Below, in pieces: positions 17,061 through 26,159 of a stretch of DNA of 64,000 nucleotides (its first letter is position 1; the number at the start of each line of letters is the position of its first letter). The notes beneath the pieces are model-generated. The model ran no database searches and had not been told where the DNA came from. It saw nothing but the letters and a program-made list of their open reading frames with translations. The stretch comes from Streptomyces sp. MJM8645. GTDB taxonomy: Bacteria; Actinomycetota; Actinomycetes; Streptomycetales; Streptomycetaceae. A program made the translations under genes and the position numbers. The stretch covers positions 2,108,001 through 2,172,000 of the forward strand of contig NZ_LJJF01000001.1 in the NCBI RefSeq assembly GCF_001625365.1, written 5' to 3'.

Positions 17061-17194
17061 CCTGGAGAGGGGTCGGCTGCGACACCCCTGGGGCTCGCGA
17101 TGTGGAATGAGAGTGCACTGGGTTCGATCTCCGCAGGAGTTCTGTGTAGTGCCGGCGGCTCGGGCAGCGCCGCCTCGTTCTTCTGATCCTGTCC

Positions 17195-17902
17195 CTACCG
17201 TCTACGCGGCATGAGTCCGGACCGTCTACGCGGCATGAGTCCGGCTTCGAAGGCGACGATCGCCAGGTGGACGCGGTCCCGGGCTTCGAGCTTGGCGAAC
17301 AGGCGCGCGACATGCGTCTTCGCGGTCGCCGCGCTGATCACCAGCCGCTCGGCTATCTCAGTGTTCGACAGTCCCTGTCCGACCAGTGCCAGCACCTCAC
17401 GCTCCCGGTCGGTGATCCCCGCGAGGAGACGTGGGTCCGCAGCGGGCTCGACGTCCGGTTCGGGGGCCGCGGGGCGGGACGTCCCGGCGAAGTCCGCGAT
17501 CAGCCGTCGGGTCACGCTCGGTGCGATCAGCGCGTCGCCCGCGGCCACCACGCGGATCGCTCCCAGGATCGCGTCCAGGGCCATGCTCTTGAGCAGGAAT
17601 CCGCTGGCCCCGGCGCGCAGTGCGCCGTAGACGTACTCGTCGTCGTCGAAGGTCGTCAGCACCAAGACCTTGGGCGGGTCCGGTTCGGCGGTCGCCTGCC
17701 GGGTCGCCTCGATCCCGTCCATATCCGGCATCCGGATGTCCATCACCACGACGTCCGGCCGCAGTTCACGCACCAGGCGCACCGCCTCGCGGCCGTCGCC
17801 GGCCTGGCCGACCACCTCCAGGTCGTCGGTGTCGCCGATCAGGATCCCGAGCCCGACCAGCATCAGCGGCTGGTCGTCTACCAGCAGCACCCGCACGCTC
17901 AT
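17195..17902 (-). CDS. NarL/FixJ-type response regulator
   Basis: Response regulator of 235 residues. The receiver domain (residues 1-120) has the acidic pair in VLLVDDQPLM, phospho-acceptor Asp55 in VVVMDIRMPDMDG, a conserved Thr in VLVLTTFDDDEY and Lys in FLLKSM. The LuxR-type helix-turn-helix begins ITDREREVLALVGQGLSNTE and continues IAERLVISAATAKTHVARLF. The last residues GLMPRRR-SGLMPRRR arise from a 24-bp tandem duplication at 17197-17244. ATG 17902 overlaps the kinase stop by 4 nt (ATGA), so the two are co-translated. It likely controls the adjacent ABC transporter. Confidence 0.93.
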   Translation of the reverse strand: MSVRVLLVDDQPLMLVGLGILIGDTDDLEVVGQAGDGREAVRLVRELRPDVVVMDIRMPDMDGIEATRQATAEPDPPKVLVLTTFDDDEYVYGALRAGASGFLLKSMALDAILGAIRVVAAGDALIAPSVTRRLIADFAGTSRPAAPEPDVEPAADPRLLAGITDREREVLALVGQGLSNTEIAERLVISAATAKTHVARLFAKLEARDRVHLAIVAFEAGLMPRRRSGLMPRRR

Positions 17903-19098
17903 GCCGGGAGCCTCGCAGCCACCCGGAATCCGCCCTCCGAACGCCGGCCCGCGCTGAACTGGCCGGACAGCAACGTCACCCGCTCGCGCATGCCGAGCAG
18001 GCCGAAGCCGCTGCCGCCGGCCCCCGCCGTGAACCTCGGACGGCCCGGCCCGCCGAGACCGTCGTCCCCGTCGTCCACCACCTCGATCGTCACCCCTTCC
18101 GGCTCGTAACCGACCGCGACCCGGCACGTCCGCGCACCGGAATGCCGCACCACGTTCGTCACCGACTCCTGGACGATCCGGAACGCCGACAGTTCGATCT
18201 CCGGCGGCAGTGGACGCCGCTCGCCCCGCCAGGTCACATGGACCCGCACCCCGGCGCCGGCCGTGCGTTCGGCGAGCTGCGGGACGTCGGCCAGGCTGCT
18301 GGCCGGCGCCAGCGGAGCGGCCTGCGGCATGGCGTCATCCGGCTCGGCGCGGCGGAGCGCCCCGAGCATGCGCTGCAGCTCCAGCAGCGTCTCCCGGCTG
18401 GTGGTCTCGATGCCGGTCAGCGCCTGCCGCGTCTGCTCGGGCTTGGTCTCCACGACCCGCGCCGCCGCTCCCGACAGCACCGTGATGATCCCGATGCTGT
18501 GCGCGACGCTGTCGTGCAGCTCGCGGGCGATCCGCAGCCGCTCGGCCAAGACGACGCGGGCCGCGGTCTGCTCCTGCAGGGCTTCGAGGTATTCACGGCG
18601 TTTGCGATACACGCCCCCGAAGACCCACGCGACCGCGAACCACAACGCGAACCCCCCGGCCCACTGGACCGCGTCGCTGACGGACTGCTCGCGGGTGTGG
18701 ATGTCGTTGACGAGCGCGGCCGCGACGCCCGCGACGGAGCCGACGGCGGCAGCCTTCGGCCGCCGGACGGCGAGGTACCCGCCCAAGCCGACGAGCAGGA
18801 CGAACACGATCGAGGGCCGCGCGCCGAAGGCGTCGCCGAGGACTGTTTCGCCCAGGACCGCCGCGAAGACCGCCGCCGGCAGGCGGCGCACCAGCAGAAC
18901 CGGCAGGGCGAGCACGATGTACAGACCGATCATCTGGGCGGGCTCGAGGTCGGGGAACCGGAACAGGCCGTTCTCAGGGGTCGGCATCGTCAAGGGGAGC
19001 ATCAGCGCGTACAAGCAGGCAGTGGCGAGTACCACGGCCTGTGACGTCAGCCAGGTCACGCGCTTCGATGCCGAGAGACGCTGGAGAAGCTGTTCCAT
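17899..19098 (-). CDS. Sensor histidine kinase (HisKA_3/NarL-partner type)
   Basis: Membrane kinase of 399 residues. There are about 4-5 hydrophobic segments in residues 15-160 with very short extracellular loops, so it is an intramembrane-sensing type. The dimerisation and phospho-acceptor motif is RIARELHDSVAHSIGII with His195. The C-terminal ATPase has the N-box FRIVQESVTNVVRHSGA and the G-boxes IEVVDDGDDG and GSGFGLLGMRERV. Such intramembrane kinases beside ABC/FtsX transporters often sense cell-envelope-active peptides; that role is inferred here. Its stop overlaps the regulator start. It diverges from the ABC genes across 142 bp. Confidence 0.93.
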   Translation of the reverse strand: MEQLLQRLSASKRVTWLTSQAVVLATACLYALMLPLTMPTPENGLFRFPDLEPAQMIGLYIVLALPVLLVRRLPAAVFAAVLGETVLGDAFGARPSIVFVLLVGLGGYLAVRRPKAAAVGSVAGVAAALVNDIHTREQSVSDAVQWAGGFALWFAVAWVFGGVYRKRREYLEALQEQTAARVVLAERLRIARELHDSVAHSIGIITVLSGAAARVVETKPEQTRQALTGIETTSRETLLELQRMLGALRRAEPDDAMPQAAPLAPASSLADVPQLAERTAGAGVRVHVTWRGERRPLPPEIELSAFRIVQESVTNVVRHSGARTCRVAVGYEPEGVTIEVVDDGDDGLGGPGRPRFTAGAGGSGFGLLGMRERVTLLSGQFSAGRRSEGGFRVAARLPA

Positions 19099-19240
19099 AC
19101 GGAGATCGTATTCAGTGGCATCGGCTCTGCGCGTCGCCCCGGGGATGTACGCCGGATACGCCCCCGGGCCGATGACCTGGGAAGAGGTGACATCCGCCGG
19201 CCGACGCGGTGGATCGTGGTCCGTTCCTAGGTTCATGGTC

Positions 19241-19969
19241 ATGACGAATGCACCGATGATCGACCTCCGCGACGCGACGAAGAAGTACGACGACGGCCCG
19301 CCCGCACTGGCCGGCGTCACCTTGTCCGTGGCGGCTGGTGAGTGCGTGGCGATCCTCGGCCATTCCGGCAGTGGCAAGTCCACGCTGCTGAACCTGATCG
19401 CGGGTCTGGACAAGCCTTCCAGTGGCACCGTGACCGTCGACGGCACCCGCGTCGACCAGCTCGGCGAGGCCGGTTCGGCGAAGTACCGCCGGGCCTCCAT
19501 CGGCATGATCTTCCAGTTCTTCAACCTGCTGGACGACCTGACCGTATTGGACAACATCATGGTTCCGGCACAGCTGGCCGGGATGGGCAAGCGCGAAGCG
19601 CAGCGGCGGGCCGTCGAGCTGCTCGGCTCGCTGGACATCGACCGGCATGTCAATGCCTATCCGCAGCGGCTGTCCGGCGGGCAACGGCAGCGGGTGGCGA
19701 TGGCCAGGGCCCTGATGAACGAGCCGGCGCTGCTGCTGGCCGATGAGCCGACCGGCGCCCTGGACTCGAGCTCGGCCGAGGACGTGCGCCAGCTGCTGCT
19801 GGAGCTGAACAGCGATGGCCAGACCATCCTGCTGGTCACCCACGACGTGCAGTTGGCCGCGAGCACCGCGCGCCGCACGATCGAGTTGGTGGACGGCGCG
19901 GTCGAGCGGGACGTGGTCAACACCGCCGGCGGCGCCACCGTCAACAGCTCGGCGGGAGCGGTCCGGTGA
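19241..19969 (+). CDS. ABC transporter ATP-binding protein (MacB/LolD type)
   Basis: ATPase of 242 residues. Walker A is GHSGSGKST (about residue 40), Q-loop FQFFNLLDDLTVLDN, signature LSGGQRQRVAMARAL, Walker B ALLLADEPTGALD and the switch His in LLVTHD, all matching the MacB/LolD/BceA-type ATPases that power FtsX-fold permeases. ATG 19241 is preferred over ATG 19235 because AGG lies 9 nt upstream. Its stop overlaps the start of the permease by 4 nt (GTGA), so the two form one transport unit under control of the divergent two-component system. Confidence 0.93.
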   Translation: MTNAPMIDLRDATKKYDDGPPALAGVTLSVAAGECVAILGHSGSGKSTLLNLIAGLDKPSSGTVTVDGTRVDQLGEAGSAKYRRASIGMIFQFFNLLDDLTVLDNIMVPAQLAGMGKREAQRRAVELLGSLDIDRHVNAYPQRLSGGQRQRVAMARALMNEPALLLADEPTGALDSSSAEDVRQLLLELNSDGQTILLVTHDVQLAASTARRTIELVDGAVERDVVNTAGGATVNSSAGAVR

Positions 19970-22374
19970 GCGCCCTGGGCAAGGTCGTACGTTCCGGCGT
20001 GGGCCGCCGTCGGGTCCAGTCCATCGTCATGGCCCTGACCACGTTCGCCGCGGTGACGTCCTCAGTACTCTCCCTCGGTCTGCTGACTGTCGTGCAGGCC
20101 CCGTTCGAGCACGCTTTCAGTGCCCGGAACGGGGCGCACCTGGCGGTCCAGTTCGACAGTTCGAAGGTCACGGCCGCGCAGGCCGCCGCCACCGCGCACG
20201 CCGCCGGCGTCACCGAGGCGGCCGGGCCGTACCCGGTCGCCGCCGCCCTGGACACAACCATCGGCACGGACTGCCCCAAGAACGATTTCGCCGGTACTGA
20301 CAACCATCCGATCACCGTCACCACCCGGCCCGACCTGGGCAGCACCTCCGGGATGGACCAACTGGCGCTGACCCAGGGGCGCTGGCCGACGAGCCCGGAC
20401 GAGATCGCCCTGCCGTGGCAGCACTATGCCACCGACTGCTTCGGCAGTTCAGTGGTGTTCTCCTCCCTGCCGGGCAAGCCGTCGTTCAAGGTCGTCGGCT
20501 TCGGCGGCTCGGTGACCGACAGCGCGACCGCCTTCGCCACCGCCGACGGTTTCGCGCGGCTCACCGCCGCCGGTGCCAAGTCCGACGAGCAGATGCTCTA
20601 CCGGTTCGCCGAGGCCGGGACCGCCACCGACATCGCCACCGACAAGCAGGCGGTGGCCGCCGCCGCGCCGGCCGGTGCGGTCGAGGGCGGACAGTCGTAC
20701 CTGACCACGGAGCAGCAGACGACCGGCAACGCCAAGGCCTACGTGCCGTTCCTGATCGGCTTCGGGATCCTCGGGCTGTTCATGTCGGTGCTGATCATCT
20801 CGATCGTGGTCAGCGGGGCTGTGGCCTCGGGAATCCGGCGCATCGGGATTCTGAAGTCGTTGGGCTTCACCCCTTCGCAGGTGGCCCGCGCCTACACCGC
20901 GCAGGCCATGATCCCGGCGACACTCGGCGTGGTGCTCGGCACGGTTTTCGGCAACCTCCTGGCTGTGCCGATCCTGGACGGGGCCACCAAGCAGCTCGGC
21001 GCGGCCCGTACCACGATTCCGTTGTGGGTCAGCGCCGTGGTATCGCTGGGCACCCTGCTGACCGTCGGCGTCACAGCTTTGATCCCGGCACTGCGAGCCG
21101 GCCGGATGTCGACGGTGCGGGCCCTGGTGGTCGGCCGCGCCCCCAAGGCCGGGGGCGGTCAGGCGGCGCAGCGTCTGGCCTCGCGGCTGCCGCTGCCCCG
21201 GGCCATGTCGCTGGGGCTGGCCCAGCCGTTCGCCCGGCCGGCCCGGGCCGTCCTGGTCGGTACGGCGGTGCTGTTCGGCGTGGTGAGTGCCACGTTCGCG
21301 GTGGGGCTGGGGACCGGGTTCAACAAGTACCTGGACGCCAGCACCTCAGGCTTCAACGTCGCGTCGGAGATCGCGATACCCACAGCCGACGTGGGCGTGC
21401 CCTGGGGTCTCTACGGCCCCAACGACCCGCGCACCCCGCACCTGGACGCCGCCAAGGTGGCCGCCGCGCTCGCCGGAATCCCGGGCACGAAGGCCGCGTT
21501 CGGCTGGGGCGAAAGCGGCGCGGCCATGGTCGGCGCTCCGCCCGGCGGCGAACCGCCGAAGGTGTTCACGGTCACCGGCGACTTCTCCTGGACGCACCTG
21601 GAGCTGGTGTCCGGCCGCTGGTACTCGGCGCCCGGCGAGGCCGTGGTCGGCGACAAGCTGGCCACGACGGCGGGGATCCACGTCGGTGACGACGTCACCG
21701 TGACGCAGCAGAACAAGCAACTGCCGCTGAAGGTCGTCGGCATCAACTTCGACACCAACCAGGGCGACTACACCGTCATGACGGATGCGGCCACCTTCAC
21801 CGCCGCCGGTCTGCCCCCGCACATCGACCAGTTCAACGTCGAGCTGACCGACAACGTCAACGGATCGGACTGGTCCACCTCGGCCGCCGCCGCGCTGACC
21901 CCGCTGAACGCCTCGGTCCAGTCGAACTCGAGCTCGGGCAAAAACATCGTGGTGCTCACCATGAGCGCCCTGGTGGCCACGCTCACGCTGATGATGATCG
22001 CGGTCGCCGCGCTCGGGGTGCTGAGCATGGTGGTGCAGGACACCCGGGAGCGGGTCCATGACCTGGGGATCCTCAAGGCCCTCGGGATGACACCCAAGCA
22101 GACCATCGCGATGGTCCTGACCTCGGTGACACTCACCGGCCTGATCGCCGGGCTGATCGGGGTCCCGCTCGGGGTCGCGGTGGAGAAGGCGACGCTGAAC
22201 CCGATGGGGAACGCGATCGGCCGACACCTGCCGCCGAGCGTGACCCACACCTACACCGCCGGGCTGCTCATCCCCCTGCTGGCTGGCGGGATCGTGATCG
22301 CCCTGCTCGGGGCACTGCTGCCGGCCGGCTGGGCGGCCCGGTCGCGGACCGCCACCGCGCTGCGGACCGAGTAG
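19966..22374 (+). CDS. FtsX-domain ABC permease
   Basis: Permease of 802 residues with one N-terminal helix, a large extracytoplasmic region (about 45-250), a three-helix FtsX core (about 255-385), a further helix and second extracytoplasmic region (about 420-650), and a second FtsX core at the C-terminus (VLTMSALVATLTLMMIAVAA to the end). FtsX motifs GIRRIGILKSLGFTPSQVAR and RVHDLGILKALGMTPKQT are clear. This duplicated topology is typical of actinobacterial MacB-like transporters that export or displace amphipathic compounds. Starts at GTG 19966 inside the ATPase stop. Substrate unknown. Confidence 0.93.
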   Translation: MSALGKVVRSGVGRRRVQSIVMALTTFAAVTSSVLSLGLLTVVQAPFEHAFSARNGAHLAVQFDSSKVTAAQAAATAHAAGVTEAAGPYPVAAALDTTIGTDCPKNDFAGTDNHPITVTTRPDLGSTSGMDQLALTQGRWPTSPDEIALPWQHYATDCFGSSVVFSSLPGKPSFKVVGFGGSVTDSATAFATADGFARLTAAGAKSDEQMLYRFAEAGTATDIATDKQAVAAAAPAGAVEGGQSYLTTEQQTTGNAKAYVPFLIGFGILGLFMSVLIISIVVSGAVASGIRRIGILKSLGFTPSQVARAYTAQAMIPATLGVVLGTVFGNLLAVPILDGATKQLGAARTTIPLWVSAVVSLGTLLTVGVTALIPALRAGRMSTVRALVVGRAPKAGGGQAAQRLASRLPLPRAMSLGLAQPFARPARAVLVGTAVLFGVVSATFAVGLGTGFNKYLDASTSGFNVASEIAIPTADVGVPWGLYGPNDPRTPHLDAAKVAAALAGIPGTKAAFGWGESGAAMVGAPPGGEPPKVFTVTGDFSWTHLELVSGRWYSAPGEAVVGDKLATTAGIHVGDDVTVTQQNKQLPLKVVGINFDTNQGDYTVMTDAATFTAAGLPPHIDQFNVELTDNVNGSDWSTSAAAALTPLNASVQSNSSSGKNIVVLTMSALVATLTLMMIAVAALGVLSMVVQDTRERVHDLGILKALGMTPKQTIAMVLTSVTLTGLIAGLIGVPLGVAVEKATLNPMGNAIGRHLPPSVTHTYTAGLLIPLLAGGIVIALLGALLPAGWAARSRTATALRTE

Positions 22375-22416
22375 GACCGAGCAGGACCGAGCAGAGCCGC
22401 TGGTCGCCGCGGCAAG

Positions 22417-22473
22417 AACGCCGATGCCGACCTCCCCCGGTTGACACCCTCGGGAGGTCGGCATTCCGGCGTT
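22417..22473 (+). terminator. Terminator after FtsX permease
   Basis: A long interrupted stem: AACGCC pairs with GGCGTT and GCCGACCTCCC with GGGAGGTCGGC around a 15-nt loop, followed by TTTCCCC. A short GACCGAGCAG tandem repeat lies between the stop codon and this hairpin. Confidence 0.85.
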
Positions 22474-22698
22474 TCCCCTCAACACAGAGGCACTGGATGA
22501 CGCGAGCAATGTGGACGGCGCATACGAGCCGGTTCGAAGTTCGGTAGCACTGCGTAGCGCCCTGCAGCGACCAGCCAACGCGATCCCTCGTCACTGCTCC
22601 GCACTTCTCGACTCATCTCATCCGTTGAAGCCCCCGCGTGTGCACTGGCTGTGAAATGATCTTCCATGCGACCATCATTTGCGCAGGTCAGAGGCATT

Positions 22699-22722
22699 TT
22701 CGAGCTGCACTACGACCTCTAA
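22699..22722 (+). repeat. Displaced copy of glnA 3' end
   Basis: TTCGAGCTGCACTACGAC plus CTCTAA reads FELHYDL-stop, against FELYYDL-stop at the true glnA end; 21 of 24 bases match. No glnA coding sequence precedes it. It is followed by a hairpin that would suit as the original glnA terminator. Candidate right attachment site of an integrated element. Confidence 0.65.
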
Positions 22723-22755
22723 ATCGCGGTTGCCGGTGCGGGCATGGAGCCTGTT

Positions 22756-22796
22756 CAGGGCCCCGTCGCACTCTTCTCGGGCGCGGCGGGGCCCTG
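22756..22796 (+). terminator. Hairpin after displaced glnA end
   Basis: CAGGGCCCCG (22756-22765) pairs with CGGGGCCCTG (22787-22796) around a 21-nt loop. It may be the ancestral glnA terminator, now 5.8 kb from the gene. Confidence 0.7.
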
Positions 22797-22883
22797 TCGG
22801 CGGGTGCGGCCGATCGGGTGGAAGTGGGGGGGTGTGCGTTGCGTCGGGGGAAGGACGGTCGGGCGGTCGGATGAACTTCCCAG

Positions 22884-25800
22884 ATGCGCATTCACTTCCG
22901 GACCGGGCGGATCGCCTCGGTGCTGGCCCTGCTGGCCGGTTCGCTGCTCGGCAGCAGCGTGCTGGCGCCGCCGGCCCAGGCCGCGATCTCTTTCACCAAA
23001 ACCGTCGACAAGGCGACCGCCTCCCCGGGGGAGAACGTCACCTACACCCTCCGGTACACCTGCTCCATCACCGAGTGCACCAACGGGCGGATCACCGACA
23101 CCCTGCCGTCGAACATGCAGTTCGTCGGCTGGACGCCCGACCCCTCGTCGGTGGACCAGGCCGCCTCCACCGTGCCCGCCGCGGGGGCGATGGGCGGCGC
23201 CATGGACATCAGGCTCAAGGACCTCAGTCCGGGCACCACCGCCACCATCACGGTGACGATGAAGTACCCGAACTTCACCACCCCCGACGGGGCGGCCTCC
23301 ACCAACTCGGCCACCATGACGGCCACCGGTGAGCCCAGCCAGACCGCCTCCGCCGACACCAAGGCCCAGGTGCAGCCGCAGTACACGGTGACCAAGGGCA
23401 TCCAGACCTCCAGCGGCGACGGGCGCACCGTCACCTACCAGTTCAGCGCCTGCGCCACCGACCTGGTGCCCAACGTCGACCTGGACACCAGCCGGCTGCT
23501 GGACACCCTGCCGCCCGGCGCCGTGGTGGACACCGGCCGCTCGCCCGGCTGGAGCCAGGTCGCGCCCGGCCCCAACACCTGGGGCTACGACATCGGGGAG
23601 TTCCGCTCCGGCAACGGCCGCGGCGGCTGCCGGCTGCCGGGCGTGCTGGTCGTCAACTACCCGGAGGCCGACTTCCCGGACGGGACGACCTCCGACAACA
23701 CCGTGGACCTGTACGGCGACCCGATCGGGCCGGACGCCGAACGCAAGCTCGACACCGCCGGCACCACCACCGGCCAGTTCCGGCCCCCGGCCACCGGTGT
23801 GACGGTGACCGCCAGCAAGGTGTGGCGCGACGGCGTCACCTCCGGTGACATCAACTCCTTCAGCCTGTCGGCCACCAACACCTCCGGCCCGGCCACCAGC
23901 CTGACCATGACCGACCCCGGCGCCGGCACCACCGACGGCCTGTACAACTGGCTCTTCCCGCAGTCCCTCCAGCTGGAGCCGTGGAACCCGACCAGCATCG
24001 GGCTCACCCTGCAGTACCGCCTCGACGGCGACCCGACCTGGCTGACCTTCAGCCCGTCCAGCCCGCTGGACGGCTCCAGCACCCGCCGGATCACCTTCGT
24101 CCAGGGCGCCGGCGACCCGGCCCGCGACGAGCTGGGCATCCCGGCCGGCCGCTGGCTCGACGGCCTCAGGTTCACCTGGGACGGCCCCATCCCGACCGGT
24201 TGGAGCCCGGGCAACTCGGTGCAGGTGATCGCCCAGGTCGTCACCCCCGGCCACGACGGGCGCCCGGCCCCCAGCCCGCTGACCAACTGTCTGGACACCA
24301 CCGCCGGCGACGGCACCAGCACCTCCGCCGCCAACGCCTGCGCCTCGACCACCGTCACCGCCGCCACCAACCTCGGCGCGGCCAAGACCACCGTCGCCGG
24401 CGAGCTCTCCGCGCCCGGCGGCATGGCGACCTTCCAGGTGATCCCGTACAACCGCAGCGGTCGCGACCTGACCCGCCCGCTCGTGCTGTACGACGTGCTC
24501 CCGGCCGGTGTCGTCTACGTCGAGGGCTCGGCCCGGCCCGACCCGGCCTACCCGGATGCCAAGGCCCCCCAGTCGATCACCGTCACCCCCGGCCCGGACG
24601 GCCGCCAGATCGTCCGGATGGAATGGCCGCCCGGCGCGCCCGACATGATGTACCTGCACGACGCGCTGGCCTACCGGATGCTCTTCGACGTCCAGGTCGC
24701 CAGCAGCATCCGCTCCGGCGAGCTGACCAACGACATCTACGTGACCGTCGACCGGCCGACCGCGCCGGTCGCCTGCATGTTCTCCGGCTCCGACAGCGGT
24801 GTCCCGGACCTGCTGGACCTCAACGGCAACGGCGACACCTCCGAGCTCATGTGCCACGACTCCTCCCGGATCCAGGTGGACGTGCCGAGCGTGCTGCGCT
24901 CGTACAAGGAGGTCATGGGCGACCTGGACGCCGACTACGTCAGCATCGGCAGCGCCACCCCCGGCGGCCGGATCTCCTACCGGATGACCGTCCGCAACGA
25001 CTCCCCCGACCCGGTCACCGACTTCATCGCCTACGACAGGCTCCCCACCCCGGGCGACAACTACGTCCTCACCCAGGACGCTCCGCGCGGCAGCGCCTGG
25101 ACCCCGTCGCTGAGCCAGCCGATCACCACCAGCGACCCGACCGTGGGGATCGAGTACACCACCGACCCCAACCCGTGCGTCGACGCCGCCCTGGTCAACC
25201 GGACCGGCTGCAACGCCGGCGCTACCTGGAGCAGCACCTTCCCCGGCCCGGGAACGGCCACCTGGTTCCGGGTCCGCCGCCCCGGCAGCCTGGCCTCCGG
25301 CGAGGCCTTCACCCTGACCTGGCCCATGGTCGCCTCGGTGGACGCCCCCGACGGGGAGTACGCCTGGAACAGCTTCGCCTTCACCGCCACCGACGCCGGC
25401 GGCCGCCAGCTGCTGCCCGCCGAGCCGGCCAAGGTCGGCGTCGCCGTCAAGCAGACCAAGCCCTCCGACAACGCGCTCGGCGACTTCGTCTGGCAGGACG
25501 TGGACGGCTCCGGCATCCAGAAGCCCGGCGACCCGGGCATCGCCGGCGTCACCGTGAAGCTGCTCGATGGCAACGGCCAGCCCGTCCGCGACAAGAACGG
25601 CAAGCCGGTCACCACGGTGACCGACCAGAACGGCCACTACCTCTTCGACCACCTGCCCGACGGCAGCTACGCGGTGCAGTTCGACCTGTCCACCCTGCCC
25701 GACGGCGCCACCGTCACCAAGCGGGGCGTCGGCACCGATCCGGCCAAGGACTCGGACGCCGACCCGGCCACCGGCATCACCCAGACCGTCACGCTCAGCG

Positions 25801-26159
25801 GAGGGCAGCGCGACCTCGACCTCGACATGGGCGTGATCCTGCCGACCACTCCCACCGGGTCACCGTCCCCGTCGCCGTCCCCTTCCCCGACCTCCTCCCC
25901 GTCGCCGACGTCCTCGCCGTCGCCGACGCCGTCGCCGACCGCGTCGACGTCTCCCTCGCCGACCGCGACCCCGTCCGGCAGTACGACCCTGACCGCCGGC
26001 CCGACCCACAGCGCGAGTTCGTCGGCGAGCGGCGGGACGCTGCCCAACACCGGCAGCTCGGCGCCCGACGCGTTGATCGCAGCCCTCGGCGCCCTCGCCG
26101 TCCTGGGCGGTGTGGCGCTGTGCGCGATGGCCTACCGCCGGCCCGGACGACACAGCTGA
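22884..26159 (+). CDS. LPXTG-anchored surface protein with DUF11-like and SdrD-B domains
   Basis: Secreted wall protein of 1091 residues. The signal peptide covers about residues 1-33 (RIASVLALLAGSLLGSSVLA ... PPAQA). Several DUF11-like repeats follow (FTKTVDKATASPGENVTYTL, ITDTLPSNMQFVGWTPD and later copies). At about 850-980 there is an SdrD B-like domain (LGDFVWQDVDGSGIQKPGD ... IAGVTVKLLDGNGQPV, DQNGHYLFDHLPDGSYAV). A Ser/Pro/Thr spacer of about 60 residues precedes LPNTG (residues 1053-1057), a hydrophobic helix and a basic tail, the sortase sorting signal. Likely a structural or adhesive surface protein; ligand unknown. Only a weak ribosome site is seen. Confidence 0.88.
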   Translation: MRIHFRTGRIASVLALLAGSLLGSSVLAPPAQAAISFTKTVDKATASPGENVTYTLRYTCSITECTNGRITDTLPSNMQFVGWTPDPSSVDQAASTVPAAGAMGGAMDIRLKDLSPGTTATITVTMKYPNFTTPDGAASTNSATMTATGEPSQTASADTKAQVQPQYTVTKGIQTSSGDGRTVTYQFSACATDLVPNVDLDTSRLLDTLPPGAVVDTGRSPGWSQVAPGPNTWGYDIGEFRSGNGRGGCRLPGVLVVNYPEADFPDGTTSDNTVDLYGDPIGPDAERKLDTAGTTTGQFRPPATGVTVTASKVWRDGVTSGDINSFSLSATNTSGPATSLTMTDPGAGTTDGLYNWLFPQSLQLEPWNPTSIGLTLQYRLDGDPTWLTFSPSSPLDGSSTRRITFVQGAGDPARDELGIPAGRWLDGLRFTWDGPIPTGWSPGNSVQVIAQVVTPGHDGRPAPSPLTNCLDTTAGDGTSTSAANACASTTVTAATNLGAAKTTVAGELSAPGGMATFQVIPYNRSGRDLTRPLVLYDVLPAGVVYVEGSARPDPAYPDAKAPQSITVTPGPDGRQIVRMEWPPGAPDMMYLHDALAYRMLFDVQVASSIRSGELTNDIYVTVDRPTAPVACMFSGSDSGVPDLLDLNGNGDTSELMCHDSSRIQVDVPSVLRSYKEVMGDLDADYVSIGSATPGGRISYRMTVRNDSPDPVTDFIAYDRLPTPGDNYVLTQDAPRGSAWTPSLSQPITTSDPTVGIEYTTDPNPCVDAALVNRTGCNAGATWSSTFPGPGTATWFRVRRPGSLASGEAFTLTWPMVASVDAPDGEYAWNSFAFTATDAGGRQLLPAEPAKVGVAVKQTKPSDNALGDFVWQDVDGSGIQKPGDPGIAGVTVKLLDGNGQPVRDKNGKPVTTVTDQNGHYLFDHLPDGSYAVQFDLSTLPDGATVTKRGVGTDPAKDSDADPATGITQTVTLSGGQRDLDLDMGVILPTTPTGSPSPSPSPSPTSSPSPTSSPSPTPSPTASTSPSPTATPSGSTTLTAGPTHSASSSASGGTLPNTGSSAPDALIAALGALAVLGGVALCAMAYRRPGRHS

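Larger units (their letters stand above)
22474..22883. other. Gene-free junction region with displaced glnA end
   Basis: About 410 bp with no credible gene. From about 22675 it holds a variant of the post-glnA repeat, then the displaced glnA 3' end (22699-22722), then a terminator-like stem (22756-22796). Base composition is less GC-rich up to about 22720 and returns to the chromosomal norm afterwards. No ribosome site or promoter was recognised for the next gene. Confidence 0.6.

Noticed and set aside
22530..22560. T-loop-like GGTTCGAAG suggesting a tRNA gene or fragment as attachment site
   Set aside because: No acceptor, D or anticodon stems could be built around it; the glnA 3' end is a far better attachment candidate.
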